Shown: piece after piece, positions 1-8,246 of the stretch
How positions within the stretch are numbered: the first letter of the stretch is position 1
Layout: every line of letters begins with the position of its first letter
Source of the DNA: a bacterium
GTDB taxonomy: Bacteria > Krumholzibacteriota > Krumholzibacteriia > LZORAL124-64-63
Assembly: GCA_018814885.1 (NCBI GenBank)
Contig: JAHIYU010000126.1
Coordinates: 1 to 51,553 of the forward strand
DNA length: 51,553 bases
Direction of reading: 5' to 3'
The notes under the pieces: generated by a model
Database searches by the model: none
Told to the model about the DNA's origin: nothing
Seen by the model: only the letters and a program-made list of their open reading frames with translations
Position numbers and translations under genes: made by a program

Positions 1-2182
1 CGGCGACGCGGCGCCCGCGCGCGTCGTGGATGGACAGATGGACCGGCATCGTTTCCGCGGCGCCGAGCAGGGCCCGCGAGATCGTGAAGCCCACACGCAC
101 CGCCGCGCCGGCCGGGTTGGGGGAGACGGCGAGCGCGATGCCGGGGTCGCTGGCGATCGACCCGTCGTGCGCGGCCGTGCCGTGATCGCCGGCCGGGAGG
201 CCGAAGCGCATGGGCGGAGCGCCGGCCTCGTGGGCGCCCATGTCGGGTCCCGCGCCGATGGTCGCCGGGCCGTCGTTGAAATTGGGGATCGGGTCGCCGT
301 CTTCGCGTCCGGGTGCTCCGGGCGCGAGCTGGAAGACGCCGGCTTCGCCGCGGGCGGGCAGGTGCAGATCGCCCCACTCGGGCATGTGGTCCTGCTCGTG
401 GCGGCTGTAGAAACCGTGCGGTTCGTAGAGGCCGTTGTCTGCGAGGGTCACCGACGAGGTGCACGAATCCGCGGCGCAGGTCATCACCCCGTTGAGCATG
501 TCGTAGTCGATGTCGTTGGGTTCGAAGCCCATCTCGATCGCGGCATCCTCCCGGGGGAAGCCGAGGGAATACCATGTCTTGTCCACGACCTGCAGCAGGT
601 TGTTGCGCACGACGAAATTCGACAGCCGGCAGGTGCTCAGGCCGAACTCCACGCCCTGGTCGATCTTTTCGTAGGGCCAGGGGTCCCAGGGGTTCCCGAT
701 CCAGCCGTCGTCCATGGGGTCGTTCTCCCGCTGCAGCACCGTGTTGTGCAGGAGGTAGACACGGCCGCTGCCCCAGTAGTTGTCCAGGGTGCCGTTTCCG
801 TCGTGGTCCACGCCCTTGGTCGTCGTCTTGAGGAAGCGGCCGGCGTTCACCTCGGGACGCGGGTTTCCCCAGAAATCCTCCATGCAGCTGCAGGCGTCCG
901 CGCCGGCGATGTCGTCCAGGGTCCCGACATCGTACTTGTCGCTGCGATCGATCACGTTGCGCCAGATGTAGAGCGGTCCCGTCGCCGTGGCGGCGCAGGC
1001 GATGCCGGTCAGCGTCCGGTCGGCGTAGTTGCCCCAGACGCGTACGTTGGCGTTGCCGCCTTCCGCCTCGATGGCGTCGTCCCAGACGTTGGCGATCCAG
1101 TTGCCGTGGATGTCGGAGTCACGGCCGGGGCAGCCGAAGTAGGAGTAGTTGTCGAGCCCGCCGATGCCGTCGGTGAAATAATTGCCGTTGTCGGAGTAGA
1201 TCTCGTTGTAGCGGATGACGTTGTTGCCCCAGGGATTGATGATCTCGATGCCGAGCGGGCCCAGGGGATGACAGGGGTCCCAGGGATTGTCCTGGTTGTA
1301 CTCGCACCAGTTGTTAGAATCGTAATGCGGATCGTGGATTCGGTTGCGCTGGATGACGATCTGTCTGATGCCGAGCGCATCGGGAATGCTGGCCGGCGAG
1401 ACCCACCGGTCGAAGACGTAGATGCCGGCGCATTCGTCGCCCCAGCCCGTTTCGGAGCTGTGGGTCGTTTCTATGCCCCAGTCGGCGATGTCGCAGTCCT
1501 CGATCACCACGTGGTGCGCGTCGCCGGTCACCAGGATGCCGTTGTGGCCGCCGCGCAACGTCAAGCCGCGGATGATCACGTACGGCGCCCTGACCTCCAC
1601 GCAATGCTGGCCATCCAGGTTGGCCGCCGTGATCTCCCGGACGAACCCCTGCATCGTGTAGACCTCGTAGGCCTCGGGCGTGCCGCCGGCGTTCACCTCG
1701 AACGGCGCGCCGACATAGTGGATCGCCGGAGCCTCGGGGAATTCCTCGCTCCAGGTGGTGTCGATGACCGTGGCCGTCGGACCGCCGTCGACGGCCAGTT
1801 CGATCTCGTAGCGTGTGCCGGGCGCCAGTCCCACGATGGACCCGCGATACTCGAGCTGGCGCCACGACGGTCCCACGTAGTCGGTCGTGTTGACGCCCAC
1901 CCGGTCGTCGAACCAGAGATGCAGTCCCTCGCGCCAGGCTCGGGCCGGCCCGTGACCGGGATTCTCGCGGAAGCGCACGGAGCAGGGTCCCGGTGTCTGG
2001 CCGCCGGTCGGCCAGTAGATACCGATGGATGCGAAGGTGGGCACGGTTTCGGGATCACCCGGGAACAGGGCCGCGGCCCGGGGCGCGAGAACGACGCACA
2101 GGCAAGCCGCCAGCAGGACCGGCGCGACTGCAGGCCAGCGCGATCGAATAAGGGCGTGCAAGGAGTTTGGCCCGGAAGGCAT
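1..2182 (-). CDS. Secreted right-handed beta-helix protein, C-terminus cut by the window edge
   Basis: The minus-strand reading frame is open from the ATG at 2182 to base 1 with no stop, so at least 727 residues are present and the 3' end lies outside the window. The start follows a GAGGGG ribosome-binding site. Residues 1-38 form a signal peptide with a hydrophobic run (APVLLAACLCVVLA). Residues about 60-170 look like a beta-sandwich, and about 190-520 carry repeated short strands with Asn/Gly turns (for example VIIRGLTLRGGHNGI and VVIEDCDIADWG), typical of parallel beta-helix surface proteins. From about residue 682 a SPNP motif opens an FlgD/type-A-sorting-like Ig domain, truncated at ARGRRVA. 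It is probably an exported, surface-attached or released protein; enzymatic activity cannot be judged. It is divergent from the membrane-protein gene at 2379. Confidence 0.85.
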   Translation of the reverse strand, partial: MPSGPNSLHALIRSRWPAVAPVLLAACLCVVLAPRAAALFPGDPETVPTFASIGIYWPTGGQTPGPCSVRFRENPGHGPARAWREGLHLWFDDRVGVNTTDYVGPSWRQLEYRGSIVGLAPGTRYEIELAVDGGPTATVIDTTWSEEFPEAPAIHYVGAPFEVNAGGTPEAYEVYTMQGFVREITAANLDGQHCVEVRAPYVIIRGLTLRGGHNGILVTGDAHHVVIEDCDIADWGIETTHSSETGWGDECAGIYVFDRWVSPASIPDALGIRQIVIQRNRIHDPHYDSNNWCEYNQDNPWDPCHPLGPLGIEIINPWGNNVIRYNEIYSDNGNYFTDGIGGLDNYSYFGCPGRDSDIHGNWIANVWDDAIEAEGGNANVRVWGNYADRTLTGIACAATATGPLYIWRNVIDRSDKYDVGTLDDIAGADACSCMEDFWGNPRPEVNAGRFLKTTTKGVDHDGNGTLDNYWGSGRVYLLHNTVLQRENDPMDDGWIGNPWDPWPYEKIDQGVEFGLSTCRLSNFVVRNNLLQVVDKTWYSLGFPREDAAIEMGFEPNDIDYDMLNGVMTCAADSCTSSVTLADNGLYEPHGFYSRHEQDHMPEWGDLHLPARGEAGVFQLAPGAPGREDGDPIPNFNDGPATIGAGPDMGAHEAGAPPMRFGLPAGDHGTAAHDGSIASDPGIALAVSPNPAGAAVRVGFTISRALLGAAETMPVHLSIHDARGRRVA

Positions 2183-2224
2183 GTCCGATCCCCTCGATTT
2201 GTCGCAATGTCAGATTCCTTCGTG

Positions 2225-2254
2225 AGTATACACCTCCGTGTGCGATGCGGACAA
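2225..2254 (-). promoter_or_regulatory. Candidate sigma-70-type promoter for the beta-helix gene
   Basis: Read on the minus strand: -35 TTGTCC (2254-2249), an 18-nt spacer, then -10 TATACT (2230-2225), preceded by TG. The start codon is about 43 nt further on. The match is by eye only. Confidence 0.4.
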
Positions 2255-2279
2255 GCGGGCGGGCCGCGGCAACCATCCC

Positions 2280-2309
2280 TTGATTCGTGCCGGCGGCGTC
2301 GACTATCCT
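2280..2309 (+). promoter_or_regulatory. Candidate sigma-70-type promoter for the membrane-protein gene
   Basis: TTGATT at 2280-2285, an 18-nt spacer, then TATCCT at 2304-2309, about 70 nt before the ATG at 2379. It lies 25 bp from the opposite-facing promoter of the beta-helix gene. Confidence 0.35.
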
Positions 2310-2378
2310 CGCCGCCGCGTCGGGAACCGAAACCGACGCGACCCCGCCCGCCTGGATTCGTTCGGAAGGAGCAGACCC

Positions 2379-2942
2379 ATGGAATTCCTGACCGTCCTCT
2401 GGTTGCCGATCCTGCTGTCCGCGGTTCTCGTCTTCGTCGCCAGCTCGATCATCCACATGGTCCTGAAGTATCACAACAGCGACTACGGCCTGCTGCCCGG
2501 CGAGGACGCCGTTCTCGCCACCATGCGCGAACAGGGCGTCGGCCCCGGCATGTACGCCTTTCCCCGCGCGAGTTCCCTGAAGGAGATGGGCGAACCGGGG
2601 ATGATCGCCAAGTACGAACAGGGTCCCGTCGGGTCCATGACGGTCGGCCCGAACGGTCCCCCGGCCATGGGCAAGAGTCTCTTCCTGTGGTTCCTTTACG
2701 CGGTGCTGATCGGTGTCTTCGCGGGTTACCTGGGCTTCGTGACCCGCGGCCCCGGCGCGGAGTATCTGGCCGTCTTCCGGATCACCGGCACGGTCGCCGT
2801 GCTGGGTCACGCCGTCGGTTACCTGGTCGACGGCATCTGGAAGGGCGTGTCCTGGGGCAGCGTCTTCAAGAACGTGTTCGACGGCCTTATCTACGGACTG
2901 CTCACCGCCGGGACCTTCGCCTGGCTGTGGCCGGAGATCTAG
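2379..2942 (+). CDS. Small multi-pass membrane protein of unknown function
   Basis: This 187-residue protein starts at the ATG at 2379, eight bases after a GGAAGGAG ribosome-binding site; an earlier in-frame codon lacks such a site. A hydrophobic segment lies at residues 3-25, then a cytosolic or periplasmic loop of about 75 residues rich in Gly, Pro and Met (GPGMYAF, GPNGPPAMGKS), then hydrophobic segments near 103-123, 130-150 and 163-183. The arrangement suggests one N-terminal and three C-terminal helices. I recognise no family or catalytic motif. The broken lipoprotein gene follows 39 bp downstream on the same strand and may be cotranscribed. No function is proposed. Confidence 0.8.
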   Translation: MEFLTVLWLPILLSAVLVFVASSIIHMVLKYHNSDYGLLPGEDAVLATMREQGVGPGMYAFPRASSLKEMGEPGMIAKYEQGPVGSMTVGPNGPPAMGKSLFLWFLYAVLIGVFAGYLGFVTRGPGAEYLAVFRITGTVAVLGHAVGYLVDGIWKGVSWGSVFKNVFDGLIYGLLTAGTFAWLWPEI

Positions 2943-2981
2943 CCCGGGTTGATCGTGAATCGCCGGCTGCGGAGGCGCAGG

Positions 2982-3446
2982 ATGAGATCCCTATTCCCGG
3001 TGCTGTTGATTTCCATCGCGGCCGGTTGCACCGCCAAGCCGCCGTCCCCGCCTCCGTCCGCCACGCCGCCCCTGGCCGGACCTCCGCCGGGGATCGTCCT
3101 GATCGCCGCCCACGAGGCCGCCGGCCCGGACGAGACCGTGCTGCTGTCGTTGAGCAACACCCTGGATCACTTCATCAGGATCGAACCCATCTGCGATATC
3201 GAGGTGCAGGTCCAGGTCGACGGCTAGTGGACCGATCTGTGGCGCCCCGACTGCACGCGCGTGCGCGTGCGCCCGCAGCCCCTGGCCGCCGGTCAGACGT
3301 GGACCGGTGAGATGCCGGTCGCCCCCTGGCGGGAGGCGGCGGCGGCGGCGGGCGGCCGCGTGCGGGTGGCGGTCAAGGCCTGGGGCGAGGGCATTCCCCT
3401 CGGCTACGTCGTTTCCGACGCCTTCCTCATTCCGTCGCGTCGCTGA
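2982..3446 (+). pseudogene. Lipoprotein with BsuPI-like Ig fold, interrupted by an in-frame TAG
   Basis: The ATG at 2982 follows GGAGG by six bases. The product begins with a lipoprotein signal (RSLFPVLLISIAAGC), a Pro-rich linker, and a beta-sandwich reminiscent of the BsuPI/intracellular proteinase inhibitor fold (LSLSNTLDHFIRIEP). A TAG at 3225-3227 stops translation after 81 residues, yet the same frame stays open and protein-like for 72 more codons (WTDLWRPDCTRVRVRP up to SDAFLIPSRR) to a TGA at 3444-3446. The second half supplies the strands expected to complete the domain. At least six intact genes here end in TAG, so recoding is unlikely. A point nonsense mutation or a sequencing/assembly error is the simplest reading. 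Confidence 0.7.
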
Positions 3447-3453
3447 GAGGGCG

Positions 3454-4860
3454 TCAAGCCAACGTCACCGATTCCAGGTACTCGGGGGCGGACGCCGCGT
3501 AACCCAGCCGCGAGCCGACGCGTTCGACGAAGGGTTGCGAGGCATCCGGTTCCCCGTGGGTCACGAAGACCCGGCGCGGGGGAGTCTGAAGGCCCGAAAG
3601 CCAGCGCAACAGGTCGCTCTGGCCCGCGTGGGCGGAGAAGCCGTGGATCTGCTCGATTCTCGCCCGGACGCGATGGCCACGGCCGAAGATGCGCACCTCC
3701 TCGTCGCCGTCGAGGATTTGGCGGCCCAGGGTGCCCGAGGCCTGGTAGCCGATGAACAGGATCGTGCTCTCGGGCCGACCGATGTTCTGCACCAGGTGAT
3801 GCTTGATCCTCCCCGCCGTGCACATGCCCGACCCCGCGATCACGATCACCGGCTCCTCGATGTCGTTGATGGCCATCGATTCCTGGCGCGTGCGGCAGAG
3901 GGTCAGGCCGGGGAAATCGCACGGATGCTCGCCGCTCAGGATCACGGCCACGGTCTTCTCGTCGAACAGCTCGCGGTTGCGTCTGAAGACCTCGGTCACG
4001 GTGATGGCCATGGGGCTGTCCACGAAGACGGGTATGCGCGGGATCTCGTGGGCGTAGAGCAGCCCGCTCAGGTGGTACAGCAGATCCTGGGTGCGCCCGA
4101 CCGCGAAGCTCGGGATGATCAGGTTGCCGCCGGCACGGTGCGTCTCCTTGACCACCCGCGCCAGCCTTTGCGGGATGTCGCCGGCGTCCTCGTGGTCCCT
4201 GTCGCCGTAGGTCGACTCCACCACCACGTAGTCGGCCTGTCGCGGCTCGACCGGATCGCGCAGGATGGGCATGCCCCAGGGACCCAGATCTCCCGAGAAC
4301 ACCAGCGTGCGCCGCTCGCCGCCGGCGCCGACGGTCAGGTGCACCGAACCGGCGCCCAGGATGTGCCCGGCCGGCACGAAGGTCGCATCTATCCCCTCGG
4401 CGATACGGACCGGAACATCGAAGCCGGTCGGTCGGAGCCTCTCGATGGCCCGCTCGGCGTCGGCTTCGGTGTAGAGCGGTCGTGCGGGCCGCACGTCCAG
4501 TCGCTTCTCCCGCGCGTGTCGCTTGCGCTTGTACGAGGCGTCCTCTTCCTGGATGCGCCCCGAATCGGCCATCACGATGCCGGCGATATCGGCGGTGGCC
4601 CGGGTGCAGTGCACCGGCCCCGCGAATCCCTCGCGCACCAGCCGCGGCAGCAGCCCGCAGTGGTCCAGGTGGCCGTGGGTGAGCAGCACGGCGTCGATTT
4701 CCGCCGCCGGCACGGCGAAGGGTTCCCAGTTGCGCGCCTTGAGGCCCCACTCCTGGAACAGCCCGCAGTCCACGTAGAAGCGGCGGCCGGCGGTTTCCAC
4801 CAGGTAGCGCGAACCGGTGACGTTACCGGCGGCGCCGCAGAACGTAAGCTTGATCTCCAC
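3454..4860 (-). CDS. RNA-processing metallo-beta-lactamase, beta-CASP family
   Basis: A 468-residue enzyme of the size usual for bacterial beta-CASP nucleases (YsiA/CPSF-like). The chosen start is the GTG at 4860, five bases after GAAGGAG, giving the family-typical N-terminus EIKLTFCGAAGNVTGS; an ATG 60 bases upstream lacks a ribosome-binding site. The zinc motif HGHLDH is at residues 62-67, further ligands lie in PAGHILGAGS and FSGDLG, and beta-CASP motifs are IIPSFAVGRTQ, SGMCTAGRI and GFSAHAG, followed by the terminal THGE. The family cleaves or trims RNA in the cytoplasm using two zinc ions; the native substrate here is unknown. It converges with the broken lipoprotein gene and is divergent from the secreted protein gene at 5019. 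Confidence 0.93.
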   Translation of the reverse strand: MEIKLTFCGAAGNVTGSRYLVETAGRRFYVDCGLFQEWGLKARNWEPFAVPAAEIDAVLLTHGHLDHCGLLPRLVREGFAGPVHCTRATADIAGIVMADSGRIQEEDASYKRKRHAREKRLDVRPARPLYTEADAERAIERLRPTGFDVPVRIAEGIDATFVPAGHILGAGSVHLTVGAGGERRTLVFSGDLGPWGMPILRDPVEPRQADYVVVESTYGDRDHEDAGDIPQRLARVVKETHRAGGNLIIPSFAVGRTQDLLYHLSGLLYAHEIPRIPVFVDSPMAITVTEVFRRNRELFDEKTVAVILSGEHPCDFPGLTLCRTRQESMAINDIEEPVIVIAGSGMCTAGRIKHHLVQNIGRPESTILFIGYQASGTLGRQILDGDEEVRIFGRGHRVRARIEQIHGFSAHAGQSDLLRWLSGLQTPPRRVFVTHGEPDASQPFVERVGSRLGYAASAPEYLESVTLA

Positions 4861-4927
4861 GACAACTCCTTCGGTGATGTCGGATACCCGTTTCACCCCG
4901 GCCGGGGTACTCGGGATCATGATGCTA

Positions 4928-4956
4928 TTGCAAACACCAGGCTATGCTGATAAAAT
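4928..4956 (+). promoter_or_regulatory. Candidate sigma-70-type promoter for the secreted protein gene at 5019
   Basis: TTGCAA at 4928-4933, exactly 17 nt, then TAAAAT at 4951-4956. It sits in a locally AT-rich stretch and leaves a leader of about 55 nt before the ATG at 5019. Confidence 0.5.
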
Positions 4957-5018
4957 TGCACATTGGAGACAATTGGCGATGTCATGCAATTTGTCGGGCT
5001 GACTCGGGGGGGAATGCC

Positions 5019-6035
5019 ATGCGTCGCGTTTCAATCGTCTTGATCGTATTGCTCGTCGGGTCGTATGCGGCCCGGGCCGCGGGACCTCTGAATCTGACCG
5101 GTTTCCACCTGGAGCCGATGGACGGGGTCAACACCTTCCCGGACGCGGGATATGTCACGGAATCCGCCCACTCGACGCCCTGCGGCTGTGGCGGGACCAC
5201 CTCGGACCAGATCGACGAGAGCTCGGCCTATCACTACTTCTTCGACACCGAACCGTTCGTCGACACGCCGCTGGTCGGCGGCCAGTGCATGGACATCCGC
5301 CACCTGTGGCTCGCCTGGGATACGACCCACTTCTACGTGGGCGTGCAGGGGCCCAACGAGCTGTGGGAGCGCGGCGACCTCTTCGTCGCCATCGACACCG
5401 ACAACGCCACCGGCGCGGTCACACTGGACGCGCCCTGGGCCAAGCGGGTGGATTTCTGCGGCTGGGATCCCGAATTCTTCATCGCCGTCGAAGCCCCCGT
5501 CGGCACCGGCGGCTACGCCGCCCTCACCGACGCCGCCGGCGGTCAGATCAAGCAGTTCACCGGCGGCGTGGATGCGGCCGACTCGGGCTGGATCGCCTGC
5601 GACCAGGGGGGCATGTACTACGAGTTCGCCGTGGCCTTCGCCGACGTGGGCCTTCCCACCCCCCCCGTGGGCGGACAGGTCAACTTCGCCCTGTACACCA
5701 CCTACGAGGACGACGGTTTCGACACCTACGACACCGGCCCCGGCTGCGGCCAGGCCGCGGTCTGGGAGGAGCTGGGCGATTATCCCTACGACGCGGACCA
5801 TTGCGGCGGCGAGGTCGATTGCGTCACCGGGCTGGCCGACCTCTGCGGCGCGGCCGAATCCGACGACGGGTTGCTGGCCGGCATCGCCACGGCCGACCGC
5901 TACCCCGGCTCCGACAACACGCCGCACGACATCGACACCATCCAGGAGTACTACGGAATCACCAACTTCGGCGCGGAATACCCCATCCCGACCGAACTGC
6001 GCAACTGGGGGGACGTGAAGGCCTTGTACCGCTAG
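5019..6035 (+). CDS. Secreted beta-sandwich protein, CBM9/DOMON-like
   Basis: 338 residues from the ATG at 5019, preceded by a GGGGGGAA ribosome-binding site. Residues 1-22 are a signal peptide ending in ARAA. The middle of the protein (HLWLAWDTTHFYVGVQGP, then DLFVAIDTD) resembles the CBM9/DOMON-type ligand-binding beta-sandwich found in extracellular carbohydrate-active or heme-binding proteins. There are many Cys residues (CGCGG; a CGGEVDC pair late in the protein), suggesting disulfides outside the cytosol. Unlike its secreted neighbours it has no C-terminal Ig sorting domain and ends KALYR, so it may be periplasmic. It is probably monocistronic, with a promoter upstream and a terminator downstream. 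The ligand is not deducible. Confidence 0.75.
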   Translation: MRRVSIVLIVLLVGSYAARAAGPLNLTGFHLEPMDGVNTFPDAGYVTESAHSTPCGCGGTTSDQIDESSAYHYFFDTEPFVDTPLVGGQCMDIRHLWLAWDTTHFYVGVQGPNELWERGDLFVAIDTDNATGAVTLDAPWAKRVDFCGWDPEFFIAVEAPVGTGGYAALTDAAGGQIKQFTGGVDAADSGWIACDQGGMYYEFAVAFADVGLPTPPVGGQVNFALYTTYEDDGFDTYDTGPGCGQAAVWEELGDYPYDADHCGGEVDCVTGLADLCGAAESDDGLLAGIATADRYPGSDNTPHDIDTIQEYYGITNFGAEYPIPTELRNWGDVKALYR

Positions 6036-6056
6036 CGGCCACAACCGGCCCCCTTC

Positions 6057-6088
6057 GGCGACCGTCCCGCGGGATGGCCGCCCTTTTT
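6057..6088 (+). terminator. Intrinsic terminator after the secreted protein gene
   Basis: Stem GGCG (6057-6060) with CGCC (6079-6082), continued inwards by GTCCC/GGGAT pairing with one mismatch, followed by five T at 6084-6088, 22 bp after the stop codon. Confidence 0.7.
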
Positions 6089-6177
6089 CCGTAAAAAACC
6101 GTCGTTCCCCTGAGGTCTCACATGCACTATGCTGCCCGCGTCGTCGGGAGACTATCCTCCCGCGGAGAGGAGTTGTC

Positions 6178-7173
6178 ATGAACGGGCAAGGGGGGGATGG
6201 CCCCAGGGACATCCCCGAGATCAGGATTCCGCAGATCAAGGCAAGTATGATACAGCGCGGCGTGATCGTGCTGCTGGTGGTGGTGGCCGCGCTGACCAGT
6301 TTCTACACGGTCGGGCCCGAGGAGACGGGCCTGGTCCTGCGCTTCGGCAAGTACGTGCACGCCACCGAGCCAGGCCTGCATTTCAAGCTGCCCTACGGGA
6401 TCGAACGCGTCATGAAGGTGCCCATCCAGCGCCAGCTCAAGGAGGAATTCGGTTTCCGCACGGTGCGCGCGGGCGTCCAGAGCCAGTATTCGACCCGTCC
6501 CTACGCCGACGAGTCGAATATCCTGACCGGCGACCTGAACGCCGCCGTGGTCGAGTGGGTGGTCCAGTACCGGGTGGTCGATCCCTACCGCTACCTCTTC
6601 CGCGTGCGCAACGTGGGCGACACCTTCCGCGACATGACCGAGGCCGTGATGCGCCAGGTCGTGGGCGACCGCACCGTCAACGAGGTGTTGACAATCGGCC
6701 GCGCCGAGGTGGCCCTGCGCGTGCAGAGCCACTTGCAGGAGCTCTGCGACCAGTACGAGACGGGGATCAAGGTCGAGCAGGTGGTCCTGCAGGACGTGAA
6801 CCCGCCCGATCCCGTGAAGCCCTCCTTCAACGAGGTCAACGAGGCCCAGCAGGAGATGTCCCGCCTCATCAACCAGGCCCAGAGCGAGTACAACAAGGTG
6901 GTGCCGCGCGCCCGCGGCGAGGCCCAGCAGACCATCCAGGAGGCCGAGGGCTACCGGATGGAGCGCGTCAACCACGCCCGCGGCGACAGCGCCCGCTTCG
7001 TGGCGCTCTTCGAGGCCTACCGTCGCGCGCCCGAGGTCACGCGCAAGCGCATCTACCTCGAGACCATGAGCGAGGTTTTGCCCAAGGTGCGGAACAAGGT
7101 GATCGTCGACGGGGACCTGAAGTCGGTGCTGCCGCTGCTCGACCTGGGCAGGGCGAAGGGAGGTGAGCGGTGA
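6178..7173 (+). CDS. hflK: HflK, SPFH/prohibitin-family modulator of the FtsH protease
   Basis: 331 residues, starting at the ATG after a GGAGAGGAG ribosome-binding site. A short Gly/Pro-rich cytosolic tail is followed by one membrane helix (about residues 25-45), then an SPFH domain (VGPEETGLVLRFGKY, EPGLHFKLPYGIERV, ILTGDLNAAVVEWVVQYRV) and a long helical region rich in Ala, Glu and Gln (about 215-290). HflK and HflC assemble into a large membrane ring around FtsH and tune its proteolysis. It is shorter than E. coli HflK (419) because the glycine-rich N-terminal tail is reduced. The stop codon overlaps the hflC start, implying translational coupling. No ftsH is in the window. Confidence 0.95.
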   Translation: MNGQGGDGPRDIPEIRIPQIKASMIQRGVIVLLVVVAALTSFYTVGPEETGLVLRFGKYVHATEPGLHFKLPYGIERVMKVPIQRQLKEEFGFRTVRAGVQSQYSTRPYADESNILTGDLNAAVVEWVVQYRVVDPYRYLFRVRNVGDTFRDMTEAVMRQVVGDRTVNEVLTIGRAEVALRVQSHLQELCDQYETGIKVEQVVLQDVNPPDPVKPSFNEVNEAQQEMSRLINQAQSEYNKVVPRARGEAQQTIQEAEGYRMERVNHARGDSARFVALFEAYRRAPEVTRKRIYLETMSEVLPKVRNKVIVDGDLKSVLPLLDLGRAKGGER

Positions 7174-8108
7174 TGAAGATCGGCATGGGCATCATCATCG
7201 TCATCCTGTTGTTGGTCTTCGCCAACACGTTCTACGTGGTCAAGGAGACCGAGCAGATCATCATCACCCAGTTCGGCAAGCCGGTGGGGGACCCCGTCAA
7301 CACGCCGGGCCTCAAGGTGAAGGTGCCGTTCATCCAGACGGCCCACCGCTTCGATCGGCGGTTCCTTGAGTGGGACGGCGATCCCAACCAGCTGCCGACC
7401 AAGGACAAGCGCTTCATCTGGGTCAATACCTACGCGCGCTGGCGCATAACCGACCCGTTGCTCTTCTTCCAGCGCCTGCGCGACGAGCGCGGCGCCCATT
7501 CGCGCCTGGACGACATCCTCGACGGCGAGACGCGCAACGCCATCGCCAATTACGAGGTGGTGGAGGTCGTGCGCTCGACCAACCGGGAGCCCGAGCGCAG
7601 CAACCTCGTCGCCGAGGAGCAGGTGGTCCTCGACGATATCCGCCACGGGCGCGAGAAGATCCGCATGGAGATCCTCACCAACGCGCAGAACCGCACCTCG
7701 GATCTGGGCATCGAGATCCTCGATATCCAGTTCAAGCGCATCAACTACGTGGACGAGGTGCAGCGCAAGGTCTACGAGCGGATGATCGCCGAGCGCCGGC
7801 GCATCGCCGACCGCTTCCGCAGCGAGGGGGAGGGCGAGGCGTCCCGCATCAGCGGCGAGAAGGACCGCGACCTGCTGAGGATCCAGTCCGAGGCCTACCG
7901 CACCGCCGAGGAGATCCGCGGCGACGCCGACGCCACGGCGACGGGCATCTACGCCGCCGCCTTCAACCGGTCGGCCGAATCGCGCAACTTCTACGAGTTC
8001 CTCAAGACCATGGAGAGCTACCCGGCCACGCTGGACGAGAACAGCACGCTGGTCCTGTCGACAGACGGGGAGTTCTACAAGTTCCTCACCGCGACGGACG
8101 GGAGGTAG
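7173..8108 (+). CDS. hflC: HflC, SPFH/prohibitin-family partner of HflK
   Basis: 311 residues. The start is the ATG at 7173, which shares one base with the hflK stop (TGATG) and follows GGAGGTGA by six bases; a GTG three bases earlier is possible. One N-terminal membrane helix (residues 5-22) precedes the SPFH domain (VKETEQIIITQFGKPVG, NTPGLKVKVPFIQT, RFIWVNTYARWRI) and a long alpha-helical stretch (VYERMIAERRRIADRFRSEG onwards) that builds the ring wall. It ends with LSTDGEFYKFL, a C-terminal pattern seen in HflC. It acts with HflK in the inner membrane on FtsH. The pair forms a two-gene operon closed by the hairpin at 8131. Confidence 0.95.
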   Translation: MKIGMGIIIVILLLVFANTFYVVKETEQIIITQFGKPVGDPVNTPGLKVKVPFIQTAHRFDRRFLEWDGDPNQLPTKDKRFIWVNTYARWRITDPLLFFQRLRDERGAHSRLDDILDGETRNAIANYEVVEVVRSTNREPERSNLVAEEQVVLDDIRHGREKIRMEILTNAQNRTSDLGIEILDIQFKRINYVDEVQRKVYERMIAERRRIADRFRSEGEGEASRISGEKDRDLLRIQSEAYRTAEEIRGDADATATGIYAAAFNRSAESRNFYEFLKTMESYPATLDENSTLVLSTDGEFYKFLTATDGR

Positions 8109-8130
8109 GCATCGCTCCGAGCCAGAGACC

Positions 8131-8160
8131 GGCGGTCCTTTCCGGGGGGAAGGGACCGCC
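8131..8160 (+). terminator. Hairpin terminator of hflKC
   Basis: GGCGGTCC (8131-8138) pairs perfectly with GGACCGCC (8153-8160), with the inner TTTCC/GGAAG also able to pair around a short G loop. The tail TCCTTATTAT is T-rich rather than a clean T run. Confidence 0.6.
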
Positions 8161-8246
8161 TCCTTATTATCGTCATCCGTCAACTGGTTGAAGCCGGCGC
8201 GATGCCGTATACTGAGGGTGCCCTTCTCACCGCCCTCGGGAGTGAC

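Noticed and set aside
26..3310. Very long open frame on the plus strand
   Set aside because: It runs antisense to the beta-helix gene and then through the membrane-protein gene in another frame. The Arg/Gly/Val-rich translation has no domains. Long shadow frames are expected in GC-rich DNA.
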